Shown: one piece after another, positions 47,399-56,442 of the stretch
Layout of the letters: each line of letters begins with the position of its first letter
How positions within the stretch are numbered: the stretch's first letter is position 1
Assembly (NCBI GenBank): GCA_005881435.1
Contig: VBHP01000029.1
Coordinates: 1-64,000 of the forward strand
Origin: Chloroflexota bacterium
GTDB lineage: Bacteria > Chloroflexota > Limnocylindria > P2-11E > CF-107
Reading direction: 5' to 3'
Length of the DNA: 64,000 bases
The notes under the pieces: model-generated
Database searches by the model: none
Told to the model about the DNA's origin: nothing
What the model saw: the letters and a program-made list of their open reading frames with translations, nothing else
Made by a program: the position numbers and the translations under genes

Positions 47399-47914
47399 AT
47401 GAGCCTCAAGGAAGAAGCCCAGGGTTGGTTCGCCGGCCGGATCCCCGGCGGATGGTTCAGCGAAGCGCCGGAGGTACTCACCGATCGCGAGGAGATTCTG
47501 GTCATCGGTCGACTCGCGGACGTGCAGCTGGCCAAGGACAGCAGCGCCGATGCGCTCGCCGCGGCGCGAGCCGGCAGGATCAAGGAGTTCCGCGAGCGGA
47601 CGCGCGACGAGCGCATGGCCATCGCCAATGAGGCGCAACAGAAATTCGGTCGAGCTGTCTCCTGGGGCGCGAGAGCTGGAGACGTGACCGAGCTGTTCAC
47701 GACGCTCTCGGTGCCGGTGATGACGCGACTGCGGATCAAGGAGCGAGAGCTTCTCGACGCGCTCGTGGACTCGGGCGTTGCGCGGAGCCGCAGCCACGCG
47801 CTGGCGTGGTGCGTCAAGCTCGTCGCCGATCATCAGGGCGAATGGGTCACCGAGCTGAAGGACACCGTCCGCCGGCTCGAGGAGCTCCGCGCCGGCGCAC
47901 CACGGCCGAATTGA
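47399..47914 (+). CDS. Conserved hypothetical protein, C-terminal segment possibly ribbon-helix-helix-like
   Basis: ATG 47399 with aggaggg RBS; VPVMTRLRIKERELLDALVDSGVARSRSHALAWCVKLVADH. Confidence 0.8.
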   Translation: MSLKEEAQGWFAGRIPGGWFSEAPEVLTDREEILVIGRLADVQLAKDSSADALAAARAGRIKEFRERTRDERMAIANEAQQKFGRAVSWGARAGDVTELFTTLSVPVMTRLRIKERELLDALVDSGVARSRSHALAWCVKLVADHQGEWVTELKDTVRRLEELRAGAPRPN

Positions 47915-47919
47915 CCGCG

Positions 47920-48849
47920 ATGCGCGAACCGCTGGGCCAGCCGCTCTCGATCCTCGAAGCCCTCTCAGAGCAATTCGTTCGCGTCGTCGAACGGGTCTCG
48001 CCGGCGGTCGTGAACGTGCGCTCGGGCCGCGGCGGCGGGAGCGGCGTGGTGATCACACCCGACGGCTATGTGCTGACGAACGCGCACGTCGTCGCGGAGG
48101 CACAGCGGGTGCAACTGCGTCAGCGAGACGGGTCGGACATCACGGCCGACGTCGTCGGGACCGACGCGAGCACCGACCTGGCGGTGCTGCGCGCCTCCGC
48201 CTCCAGTCTCGAGGCTGCCGAGCTGGGCGACTCCGACGCGCTCCGTGTCGGTCAGATCGTCATTGCCATCGGCAATCCGCTCGGCCTGCAGTCGACGGTG
48301 ACGCACGGTGTCGTCAGCGCGCTCGGGCGCAGCCTGCGCGCGCAGAACGGACGAATGATCGAGAACGTCATCCAGACCGACGCGCCGCTCAACCCCGGCA
48401 ACTCGGGCGGCCCGCTGGTCGACGTCCACGGCGCCGTCATGGGCGTCAACAGCGCCATCATCGCGATGGCGCAGGGCATCTCGTTCGCGATCCCGTCGGC
48501 GACCGCGCGGTTCGTCGCGGCCGCGCTGATGCGTGACGGTCGCGTTCGGCGCGCGTACTTGGGCATTTCCGGCGCGCCGACCCCGATCGGCCGCGGTCTT
48601 GCGGCCGCGCTCGGCCTTGCGGTGCGCGAGGGCATCCGCGTCGTCGAAATCCTGTCGCGAGGTCCGGCCGAGCGCGGCGGACTCCGCGCCGGCGACATCC
48701 TCGTCAGCTTCGACGGGATCCAGATCCGAAGCCTCTCCGACCTCCAGCGTTGGTTGGACGCGAGCCGGGTCGGTCAAGCCGTGCTGGTGCGCGCGATCCG
48801 GCGTGGCGAGCTCGTGTCACTCACCGTGGTGCCCTCCGAAGCGCGCTGA
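47920..48849 (+). CDS. HtrA/DegP-like trypsin-family serine protease with PDZ domain
   Basis: LTNAHVV, DASTDLAVLRA, NPGNSGGPLV triad; C-terminal PDZ (GGLRAGDILVSFDGIQI). Confidence 0.92.
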   Translation: MREPLGQPLSILEALSEQFVRVVERVSPAVVNVRSGRGGGSGVVITPDGYVLTNAHVVAEAQRVQLRQRDGSDITADVVGTDASTDLAVLRASASSLEAAELGDSDALRVGQIVIAIGNPLGLQSTVTHGVVSALGRSLRAQNGRMIENVIQTDAPLNPGNSGGPLVDVHGAVMGVNSAIIAMAQGISFAIPSATARFVAAALMRDGRVRRAYLGISGAPTPIGRGLAAALGLAVREGIRVVEILSRGPAERGGLRAGDILVSFDGIQIRSLSDLQRWLDASRVGQAVLVRAIRRGELVSLTVVPSEAR

Positions 48850-48885
48850 TCGCGAGGGGCGCAGTCTGGTAGCGTCCGGCCGAGC

Positions 48886-50418
48886 ATGGCGACGCGCCCT
48901 ACGATTCGAGCGACCCACGGCCTCGTCGCGAGCGGACATCATCTTGCGACCACCGCCGGCGTCGAGGCACTGCGCGACGGTGGCAACGCGTTCGACGCCG
49001 CGGTGACGGCTGCAGCGGTGTGCGCCGTGGTGCTGCCGGCGCGGACGTCGATCGGAGGCGATCTCTTCGCCCTCGTGCACGACGCCCGCAGCCGCACGAC
49101 CACGGCGTTCAACGGCAGCGGCCGATCGCCGAAGCGATTGAGCGCCGACGGCTTTCCCGACGGGTTTCCCGAGCGCGGCCCGCAGCTGCTCACGGTCCCG
49201 GGGGTGCTCGCCGCCTGGTCCGAGCTCCTCTCGCGGCATGGCACGTTCGATCTCACGCGCGCGCTGGATCCGGCGATCCGCTACGCCGAGGAGGGCTTCC
49301 CGGTCAGCGACGTCCTGGCGGCCGGCATCGCGGCGCACCGCGACGTGCTTTCCGCCGATCCGGGCTGCGCCGCCACCTTCCTTCCGCGTGGACGCGCGCC
49401 GCGTCCGGGCGAAGTGCTGACACAGCCGGATCTGGCGCGTTCACTTCAGCTCGTCGCCGAGCACGGCGCCGAGGTCTTCTATCGCGGCGAGCTGGGCGAG
49501 CGCTTCATCGCGGCGATCCAGGAGGCCGGCGGCGTGCTCGGCCTCGACGACCTCGCCGCGCACGACACCGTCATCCGAGAGCCACTGGTGCTCGAGTACC
49601 GCGGCCTGCGCGTGCACGGCCAGCCGCCGATCTCTCAGGGTCACGTGCTGCTGGAGGAGCTCGCCATCGCCGCGCAGGATGACCTTCGCGAGATGGGCTG
49701 GGGGAGCGCGGATCTGGTGCACCTCATGGTCGAAGCCAAGAAGCTCGCCTTCGCCGATCGCGACGCGGTCTCAGGCGACGTCCCCGGCTTCGACCCGAAG
49801 CTCCTGATCACGGCCGATCGCGCCGCCGAACGACGGCTGCAGATCGGTGGCAAAGCCGCGGACCACACCACCTATCTCGGTGCCATCGACCGCGACGGCA
49901 ACGCGGTGTCGCTGATCGAAAGCATCTTCTCCGAATTCGGCGCTGGATTCCTGGCGCCGGGGACGGGCATCGTCGCGAACAACCGTCTCACCGGATTTTC
50001 CCTCGAGGCGCGATCGCCGAACGCGTTGGCGCCGGCGAAGCGTCCCGTGCACACCTTGAATACTGTGCTCGTGACCGATGGCGCGAGGCCTCGTTTCATT
50101 TTCGGAACGCCCGGACGCCACGCGCAGGTGCAAACCAATTTCCAGCTCGCGGTCGGGCTCATCGATTTCGAGATGGACGTGCAGGAGGCGATCGACGCGC
50201 CCCGCTGGTACCACGAGCGCGGCAGGCGGCTGCAGGTCGAAGGGCGCTGGCCGGAGGCCGTCCGCCGAGCGCTCGCGGCCCGCGGCCACCAACTCGAGAT
50301 CCTTGCCGATTGGGCGCCGGTGACGGGCGGCGCGCAGGCCATCGCCGTCGATCGCGAGACCGGCGTCTTCAGCGGCGGCGCCGATCCGCGCCGGGAAGGC
50401 TACGCCGCGGGCTACTGA
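48886..50418 (+). CDS. Gamma-glutamyltransferase-family protein
   Basis: HGLVASGHHLATTAGVEALRDGGNAFDAAVTAAAV; DHTTYLGAIDRDGNAVSLIESIFSEFGAG. Confidence 0.9.
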   Translation: MATRPTIRATHGLVASGHHLATTAGVEALRDGGNAFDAAVTAAAVCAVVLPARTSIGGDLFALVHDARSRTTTAFNGSGRSPKRLSADGFPDGFPERGPQLLTVPGVLAAWSELLSRHGTFDLTRALDPAIRYAEEGFPVSDVLAAGIAAHRDVLSADPGCAATFLPRGRAPRPGEVLTQPDLARSLQLVAEHGAEVFYRGELGERFIAAIQEAGGVLGLDDLAAHDTVIREPLVLEYRGLRVHGQPPISQGHVLLEELAIAAQDDLREMGWGSADLVHLMVEAKKLAFADRDAVSGDVPGFDPKLLITADRAAERRLQIGGKAADHTTYLGAIDRDGNAVSLIESIFSEFGAGFLAPGTGIVANNRLTGFSLEARSPNALAPAKRPVHTLNTVLVTDGARPRFIFGTPGRHAQVQTNFQLAVGLIDFEMDVQEAIDAPRWYHERGRRLQVEGRWPEAVRRALAARGHQLEILADWAPVTGGAQAIAVDRETGVFSGGADPRREGYAAGY

Positions 50419-50452
50419 AACCGATCTCGCTGGCGCACCATTAGATGGAGAA

Positions 50453-52549
50453 GTGATGCTGCGACGCTTCGCGCTCGCGTTCGGCGCGCTCCTCGTCGTG
50501 ACGATCGCGTGCGAGGCGCCGGCGCCGAAGCCCGAAGATGCCGCACGCATCTACGCCGACGCGTGGCAGGGCGCGAGCTACACCGCGATGTACGACCTGC
50601 TGACTCCTGCCGCGCAGAAGCGCGTCGCGCGCGACGCGTTCGTGACGCGCTACGGAAATATCGCTGACGAGATGTCGCTGACGGGCGTCGCGGTGACGCC
50701 CGGCCTGGCGACGCCGGAACAGGATGCATCGCAGAAGCCTATCGACGGTCGCGTCGATGTGCCGCTCACGGTGCAGTACCGCACCACAAAGGTCGATCCC
50801 TTCACGCGAACGGTGCCACTCATCCTGGTGCGGCAGCCAGACAAGACCTGGAGGGTCGATTGGACGCCCGAGGCCATCGTCCCGGGCCTCTCCGGCGACC
50901 GGCTGGTCCGGATGACACGGCAAGTGCCGACGCGCGGGCGCATCATCGCCCGCGACGGGTCCGAGCTTGCGACGTTCGGCGACGCCTTCGAGGTCGGCGT
51001 CGTGCCCGGTCAGATCAAGGACGAGGCGGCGATGCTGCAGAGCCTCGCGCCGCTGGTCGGCCTGCCGGAAGCGGAGATCAAGAAGCGCTACGCCAACGGA
51101 CAGCCGGACTGGTTCATGCCGGTTCGGGTCATGCCGCCCGCGACGCCGGCCGACGTGCGTCAGAAGCTCGGCCTCATCGAGGGCGTGCAGCTGCGGCCGG
51201 CGCGGGTGCGGCAATACCCGCAAGGCACGCTCGCTGCGCACGTCATCGGGTACGTCGGCGTGATCACTGTCGAGGAGTTGCAGAAGCTCGGGCCGAAGGG
51301 CTACCAGGACGGCGACCTGGTGGGCAAGACCGGCTTGGAGCAGACGCTCGAAGACGTTCTCGCCGGCACCTTCGGCTGGCGGCTCGGAATCGTCGCGCCG
51401 GATGGCACGCAGACGGCGATCCTCGGTGAGCGCGTGGCGGAACAGGGCCAGGACGTGCAGCTCTCGCTCGACATCACCTTGCAGCGGGCGGCGGAAGCCG
51501 CGCTCGCCCCGGAGCCGAAAGCGGCGGTGGTGGTCGAGGATCTGAATACCGGCGAGATACTCGCCATTGCCTCGCGACCCAGCTTCGATCCGAACGCGTT
51601 CGCCGGCGGCGACGTGGCCACGACCTCGCGGTACCTCACCGACGCGACGCGCCCACTGTTCGATCGCGCCACCTTCGGGCAATACCCGACCGGCTCGTCG
51701 TTCAAGATGATCACGTCGTTCGCCGCGCTCCGAGAGGGCGTGCTGCAACTTGGCGAAAAGGTGCCGTGTCCGGCCGTCTGGACCGGGTACGGCGACAAGT
51801 ACAAGCAGCTCAACCACGAGACCGGCGACCTCGGCCCGATCGATCTTCACACCGCGCTGTCGCGCTCGTGCAACACCTTCTATTACGAGCTCGGAAAGCG
51901 ACTGAACGACAAAGACCAGCACCTGCTGCCGAGCACCGCCAAGTCGTTCGGGCTGGGCAAGGCGACCGACATCGACTACGTCCTCGAGGCCGAGGGCTTC
52001 GTGCCGACGCCGGAGCAGCCGGTGCCCGGCACAGCGGCGGATCGCGTCTGGCTTCCCGGCGACGCGACGAACCTGGCGATCGGGCAGGGGCAGCTGCTTG
52101 CGACACCGCTACAAATGGCGAATTACGTCTCCGCCGTGCTCAACGACGGCACCCTACTCAAACCTCGTCTGGTGCTGAAAATTCAGAAGCGCGACGGGAC
52201 CGTGGTGAAGATGTTCGAGCGCGCCGAGCTGGGCAAGGCGAACACGCGACCTCAGGACTTCGCCGCGGTACGCGACGGCATGCGCGGCGTCGTCGCCGAC
52301 CGCGACGGCACCGCATATTTCCCGTTCCTGGGCTTTTCCGTGCCGGTGCTCGGGAAATCCGGTACCGCCGAGACCGCCGTCGGCAAGCCGGATGGCTGGT
52401 TCATCGCTGGCGCGCCCTACGGCACTCCCACAGTGGCGGTCGCAGCCCTCGCGGAGGAAGTGATCGAACGGCCGGGAACGTTCGCCTCGGTGAACTCCGC
52501 CGCGATCGCCCGCAAGACGCTCGCTGCGGCGCTGCACGTGTCGCCCTGA
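50453..52549 (+). CDS. Penicillin-binding protein, MecA_N/PBP2-like transpeptidase
   Basis: Lipobox-like signal, NTF2/MecA_N-like domain, SxxK (GSSFKMI), SCN, KSGT motifs. Confidence 0.9.
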   Translation: MMLRRFALAFGALLVVTIACEAPAPKPEDAARIYADAWQGASYTAMYDLLTPAAQKRVARDAFVTRYGNIADEMSLTGVAVTPGLATPEQDASQKPIDGRVDVPLTVQYRTTKVDPFTRTVPLILVRQPDKTWRVDWTPEAIVPGLSGDRLVRMTRQVPTRGRIIARDGSELATFGDAFEVGVVPGQIKDEAAMLQSLAPLVGLPEAEIKKRYANGQPDWFMPVRVMPPATPADVRQKLGLIEGVQLRPARVRQYPQGTLAAHVIGYVGVITVEELQKLGPKGYQDGDLVGKTGLEQTLEDVLAGTFGWRLGIVAPDGTQTAILGERVAEQGQDVQLSLDITLQRAAEAALAPEPKAAVVVEDLNTGEILAIASRPSFDPNAFAGGDVATTSRYLTDATRPLFDRATFGQYPTGSSFKMITSFAALREGVLQLGEKVPCPAVWTGYGDKYKQLNHETGDLGPIDLHTALSRSCNTFYYELGKRLNDKDQHLLPSTAKSFGLGKATDIDYVLEAEGFVPTPEQPVPGTAADRVWLPGDATNLAIGQGQLLATPLQMANYVSAVLNDGTLLKPRLVLKIQKRDGTVVKMFERAELGKANTRPQDFAAVRDGMRGVVADRDGTAYFPFLGFSVPVLGKSGTAETAVGKPDGWFIAGAPYGTPTVAVAALAEEVIERPGTFASVNSAAIARKTLAAALHVSP

Positions 52550-52563
52550 TCCTCGAGCGAGCG

Positions 52564-52593
52564 TTGACTGACGCCGGAGCGGGCCGTTAGAGT
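52564..52593 (+). promoter_or_regulatory. Candidate sigma70-type promoter for greA leader
   Basis: TTGACT (52564-52569), 18-nt spacer, TAGAGT (52588-52593). Confidence 0.5.
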
Positions 52594-52620
52594 ACCTGGG
52601 ACAGAACGGCTTCATGAGTG

Positions 52621-52652
52621 CTGAGGGCGCCAGCCTTCAGTGCTTTTATTTT
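52621..52652 (+). terminator. Intrinsic terminator/attenuator in greA leader
   Basis: CTGAGGGC-gcca-GCCTTCAG stem followed by TGCTTTTATTTT. Confidence 0.65.
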
Positions 52653-52678
52653 CTGAAAGCAGCGTTCTAGAGGTACAA

Positions 52679-52704
52679 GGCACGGCCCGCTTTTTGGGCG
52701 TGCC
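52679..52704 (+). other. Leader hairpin immediately upstream of greA RBS
   Basis: GGCACGGCCC-gcttttt-GGGCGTGCC (one bulge), adjacent to gggagg. Confidence 0.5.
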
Positions 52705-52718
52705 GGGAGGTTCTCGAG

Positions 52719-53186
52719 ATGGCGACAGACAAGCCCGTCTACGTGTCCGCCGAAGGGCTCGCGAAGCTCGAGGAAGAGCTCGAGCACCTGCGCACCGAGC
52801 GCCGCAAGGAAGTCGCCGAGCGTATCCACTCGGCCATGGAATTCGGCGACTACTCCGAAAACTCGGAGCTCGAGGACGCCAAGAACGAGCAGGCGTTCAT
52901 GGAAGGTCGCATCTTGACCCTCGAGCAGATGCTCAAGAACGCTGTCGTCATCGATCAGAACGGTCATCACGACAAGGTCGAGCTGGGAAGTCACATCGTC
53001 GTCGAGGTCGACGGCGAGCGTGAGAACTACACCGTTGTCGGATCGGCCGAAGCCAATCCGGCTGAGGGTCGTATCAGCAACGAGTCGCCGGTCGGTCGCG
53101 CCTTGCTCGGGCATCGCGCCGGCGACAAGGTCCGAGCGGTCGTCCCGGCAGGAGAGATAGATATGAAGATCGTGGCGGTGCGATAG
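52719..53186 (+). CDS. greA: Transcription elongation factor GreA
   Basis: SAEGLAKLEEELEHLRTERRKEVAERIHSAMEFGDYSENSELEDAKNEQAFMEGRI. Confidence 0.96.
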   Translation: MATDKPVYVSAEGLAKLEEELEHLRTERRKEVAERIHSAMEFGDYSENSELEDAKNEQAFMEGRILTLEQMLKNAVVIDQNGHHDKVELGSHIVVEVDGERENYTVVGSAEANPAEGRISNESPVGRALLGHRAGDKVRAVVPAGEIDMKIVAVR

Positions 53187-53189
53187 ACG

Positions 53190-54758
53190 GTGTTCTGGGC
53201 GGACGAGCTCGCGCGGCATGTGCCGCCGGGCCAGCCGCAGGTGGTGAACGATTCGAAGACGCCATCCGGAAGCATTCCGATCAGCAGCCTGCGCGGCCCG
53301 ATCATTCACGACGCCATCACCCGTGCCTTACGCGCGGCCGGGGTCACCGCGACGTTCCTCTATGGCAGCGACGACGTGGATCCGATGGACAGTCAGTCGA
53401 TGAAGACGGATGCGGCCATCGCGCCGCATATGGGGAAGCCGCTGTACGCGATCCCGGCGCCGGAAGCTGGCGGCACCGACTTTGCCGATCTGTACACGAA
53501 CCGTTTCCTGTCGTCGTTCCCGGAGTTGGGGCTGCATCCCGACCAGCTGTATCGCATGCGCGATCTGTATCGCGACGGCAAGCTCGACGCGTCGATCGAC
53601 CTGGCGCTGCGCAACGCCGACGTGGCCCGCGAAGTGCTTGCGCGCGTCGCGAAGGTGAACAAGGACGCGGGCTACTTTCCGCTGCATGTCATCTGTGAGA
53701 ACTGCGGGCGTATCGGCACGACGAGGGTCACGTCGTACGACGGTCGAGAAGTCACCTACGAATGCCGCAAGGATCTGGTGTCCTGGGCCGAGGGCTGCGG
53801 TCACTCCGGGAAGACATCGCCGTTCGGCGGCCGCGCGAAGCTCCCGTGGAACTTCGAATGGTGCGCGCAGTGGGATGTGTTCGGCGTGACCATCGAGGGC
53901 TGCGGCAAGGACCTGGCGACCGCCGGCGGCTCGCGCGACCGTTCCGACGAGTTGTTCCGCGCGATCTGGAAGAAGGAGCCGCCGATCCGGGTGACATATG
54001 AGTTCGTCACCGTCGCCGGAAAGAAGATGTCGACCTCACACGCGGAGGCCTGGCGTCACCTCGGCGCCGCCGCGCATGAGATCGTGGAGCTGCTGACCGG
54101 CGAGATCGTTCGCTTTCTGATGCTCCGCACGCGGCCGTCGTCGACGATCGAGTTCGATCCCAGTGGGGACCGCATCCCAAAGCTGTTCGACGAGTACGAC
54201 CGCGCGCAAGATGCGTATCTGAACGATCCCGCCAGTGATCTCGGCCGCATCTACGCCATGTCGCAGCTGTCCACGAAGGTGCAGACGGGGTTTCGGGTGC
54301 CATTCGGCCTGCTGGCGAATTGGCTGCAGATGCCGCATCTGGATCCGAAGGCGCAGGCCGAGCAGCTCGTGGGCCGCAAGCTGACCGACTGGGAGACGAA
54401 TGAGCTGGCCCGTCGCATCGCCGTCGCGCGCGTGTGGCTGGAACGGTGGGCGCCGGAGCAGGCTCGCTTCAGCGTCGCCACCGCTCTCCCGGAGGCGGCG
54501 CACGAGCTCAACGAGCGCCAACGCGAGCTGCTGCGGCGGCTGATGCCGTTCGTCGGGGACTCCCTCGGTGCGGAGGAGCTTCAGGCGAAGATCTACGAGC
54601 TGAGCCGCGAGCTCGGCATCGAGTCGAACGCGGTCGCATTCGCCGCCGTGTACCTCGCGTTCATCGGAAAGCCGCATGGTCCGCACGCCGGCCGACTCCT
54701 GGCGTCGCAGAATCGCGAGTTCGTCCGCCGGCGCCTGGAGGAGGCGGCGCGCGCATGA
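53190..54758 (+). CDS. lysK: Class I lysyl-tRNA synthetase
   Basis: PSGSIPISSLRGPIIHDAI; zinc-like CENCGRIG…C…C; KKMSTSHAEAW (KMSKS-like). Confidence 0.92.
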   Translation: MFWADELARHVPPGQPQVVNDSKTPSGSIPISSLRGPIIHDAITRALRAAGVTATFLYGSDDVDPMDSQSMKTDAAIAPHMGKPLYAIPAPEAGGTDFADLYTNRFLSSFPELGLHPDQLYRMRDLYRDGKLDASIDLALRNADVAREVLARVAKVNKDAGYFPLHVICENCGRIGTTRVTSYDGREVTYECRKDLVSWAEGCGHSGKTSPFGGRAKLPWNFEWCAQWDVFGVTIEGCGKDLATAGGSRDRSDELFRAIWKKEPPIRVTYEFVTVAGKKMSTSHAEAWRHLGAAAHEIVELLTGEIVRFLMLRTRPSSTIEFDPSGDRIPKLFDEYDRAQDAYLNDPASDLGRIYAMSQLSTKVQTGFRVPFGLLANWLQMPHLDPKAQAEQLVGRKLTDWETNELARRIAVARVWLERWAPEQARFSVATALPEAAHELNERQRELLRRLMPFVGDSLGAEELQAKIYELSRELGIESNAVAFAAVYLAFIGKPHGPHAGRLLASQNREFVRRRLEEAARA

Positions 54759-56413
54759 ACGGACAACTGGCGGTCGCGATCGTCTGGCACATGCACCAGC
54801 CGTACTACCGCCATCCCCAGACCAGCGAGGTCGTCCTGCCGTGGGTGCGCCTGCACGCGGCGAAGGACTACCTGCACATGGCGCGGCTGCTTCACGAGTT
54901 CCCCAATGTGAAGGTGAACTTCACTCTCGTCCCCGCGCTGCACGATCAGCTCGAGGAGGTCGCGCGCGGCGAGGACGATGCCGACGCCCGCCTGACGTTG
55001 CGGTCGGGCGACGGCGGCCTTTCGGTCGACGATCGCTTGCACCTGCTGCGGCGCTTCTTCTCCATCTCGCATCAGCGGGTCGTGCACCGCATCCCGGACT
55101 ACGCGCGACTGCACAACCTGCGCATGGCGGCCGGCGACCGCCCCGACCTGCTCTCGAGCTCCTACTTCCGCGACCTCGCGGCCTGGTTCAACCTGGCCTG
55201 GATCGATCCGGAGCTCCTTACCATCGACGACCGTCTGGTGCGCCTGCGCGATCGCGGGCGGAACTTCTCGCGCGACGACCTCCAGTACATCCTGTCGCGA
55301 CACCGCAACATGGCGTCCGGTGTGGTGCGGCTATACCACCGTCTGCAGAAAGCGGGTCAGATCGAGGTCGTCACGGTACCGGCGTATCACCCGATCCTGC
55401 CGTTGATCATCGATTCCGACGTGGCGCGGCACTCGGACCCGAACGCGGTCCTGCCACAGCCGCCGTTCCGCTGGCCCGAGGATGCCGCGGCACACGTCGA
55501 CGACGCCGTGCGGCAGTACGAGCAGGTCTTCGATCACAAGCCGACGGGGCTCTGGCCGGCCGAGGGCGCGGTCAGTCCCGAGGCCGCGGACATCATCGCC
55601 AAGCGCGGCATCCGGTGGTTCGCGACGGACGAGGGCATCCTCGCGAATTCGATCGGCGCTCAGATCTGGCGCGACGACGTCGGTGCGCTGACCGACCCGG
55701 CGCTGCTCTATCGCCCCTACCGCCTGGCGAATGGGATGAGCGTGATCTTCCGCGACCGCGAGCTCTCGGATCGCATCGGGTTCGCCTACGGCCACATGAA
55801 TCCCGCCGATGCCGTCGGCGAAATGATCGCGCGGCTCGCGCGGGCTCGCGATCGATTGTCCGACGGTGGCGGACCGTACCTGGCCTCGATCATCCTCGAC
55901 GGCGAGAACGCCTGGGAGGGCTACTCCAACAACGGCAACGAGTTTTTGCGCGCGCTGTACGGCGCGCTGAACGCGGATCAGCGGTTCGTCACCGTGCGCG
56001 TCTCGGAGTTCCTGGAGCAGAATCCGGCGCAGGTCGAGCTGCCACGGCTCCACTCGGGCTCGTGGATCGACGCTAACTACCGCGTGTGGATCGGCGAGGA
56101 GGGACATCTGCGCGCCTGGAATCTGCTCGGGCGTACCCGCGCTTTCGCCGCCGAGCAGTGGGGCGCGTTGGGCGAGATGCCCGCGAACGTCGCGCGGGCG
56201 TTGATGGTCGCGCAAGGCAGCGACTGGTTCTGGTGGTACAGCTCGCGAAATTCCAGCCCCGAGGATCTCGTCTTCGACGAGCTGTTCCGCGCCAACCTCG
56301 AGGTGGTGTGGTGGTGGGGCGGCACCGAGCCTCCCGCGGAGCTCCGCCAGCCGCTGACCGCGCCACAGGTCGCTCCGGTCGGCGGCGCGATGCTGCCCGG
56401 CCGCACCGAATAG
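54755..56413 (+). CDS. Glycoside hydrolase family 57 protein
   Basis: VAIVWHMHQPYYR; GLWPAEGAVSPEAADIIAKRGIRWFATDEGIL; ILDGENAWEGY. Confidence 0.92.
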   Translation: MNGQLAVAIVWHMHQPYYRHPQTSEVVLPWVRLHAAKDYLHMARLLHEFPNVKVNFTLVPALHDQLEEVARGEDDADARLTLRSGDGGLSVDDRLHLLRRFFSISHQRVVHRIPDYARLHNLRMAAGDRPDLLSSSYFRDLAAWFNLAWIDPELLTIDDRLVRLRDRGRNFSRDDLQYILSRHRNMASGVVRLYHRLQKAGQIEVVTVPAYHPILPLIIDSDVARHSDPNAVLPQPPFRWPEDAAAHVDDAVRQYEQVFDHKPTGLWPAEGAVSPEAADIIAKRGIRWFATDEGILANSIGAQIWRDDVGALTDPALLYRPYRLANGMSVIFRDRELSDRIGFAYGHMNPADAVGEMIARLARARDRLSDGGGPYLASIILDGENAWEGYSNNGNEFLRALYGALNADQRFVTVRVSEFLEQNPAQVELPRLHSGSWIDANYRVWIGEEGHLRAWNLLGRTRAFAAEQWGALGEMPANVARALMVAQGSDWFWWYSSRNSSPEDLVFDELFRANLEVVWWWGGTEPPAELRQPLTAPQVAPVGGAMLPGRTE

Positions 56414-56442
56414 CACCGTACCCGGCCCGCGTCTCTGTTCCT

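Noticed and set aside
50441-51922. 493-aa minus-strand ORF antisense to the PBP
   Set aside because: No motifs; the PBP on the other strand carries all transpeptidase signatures.
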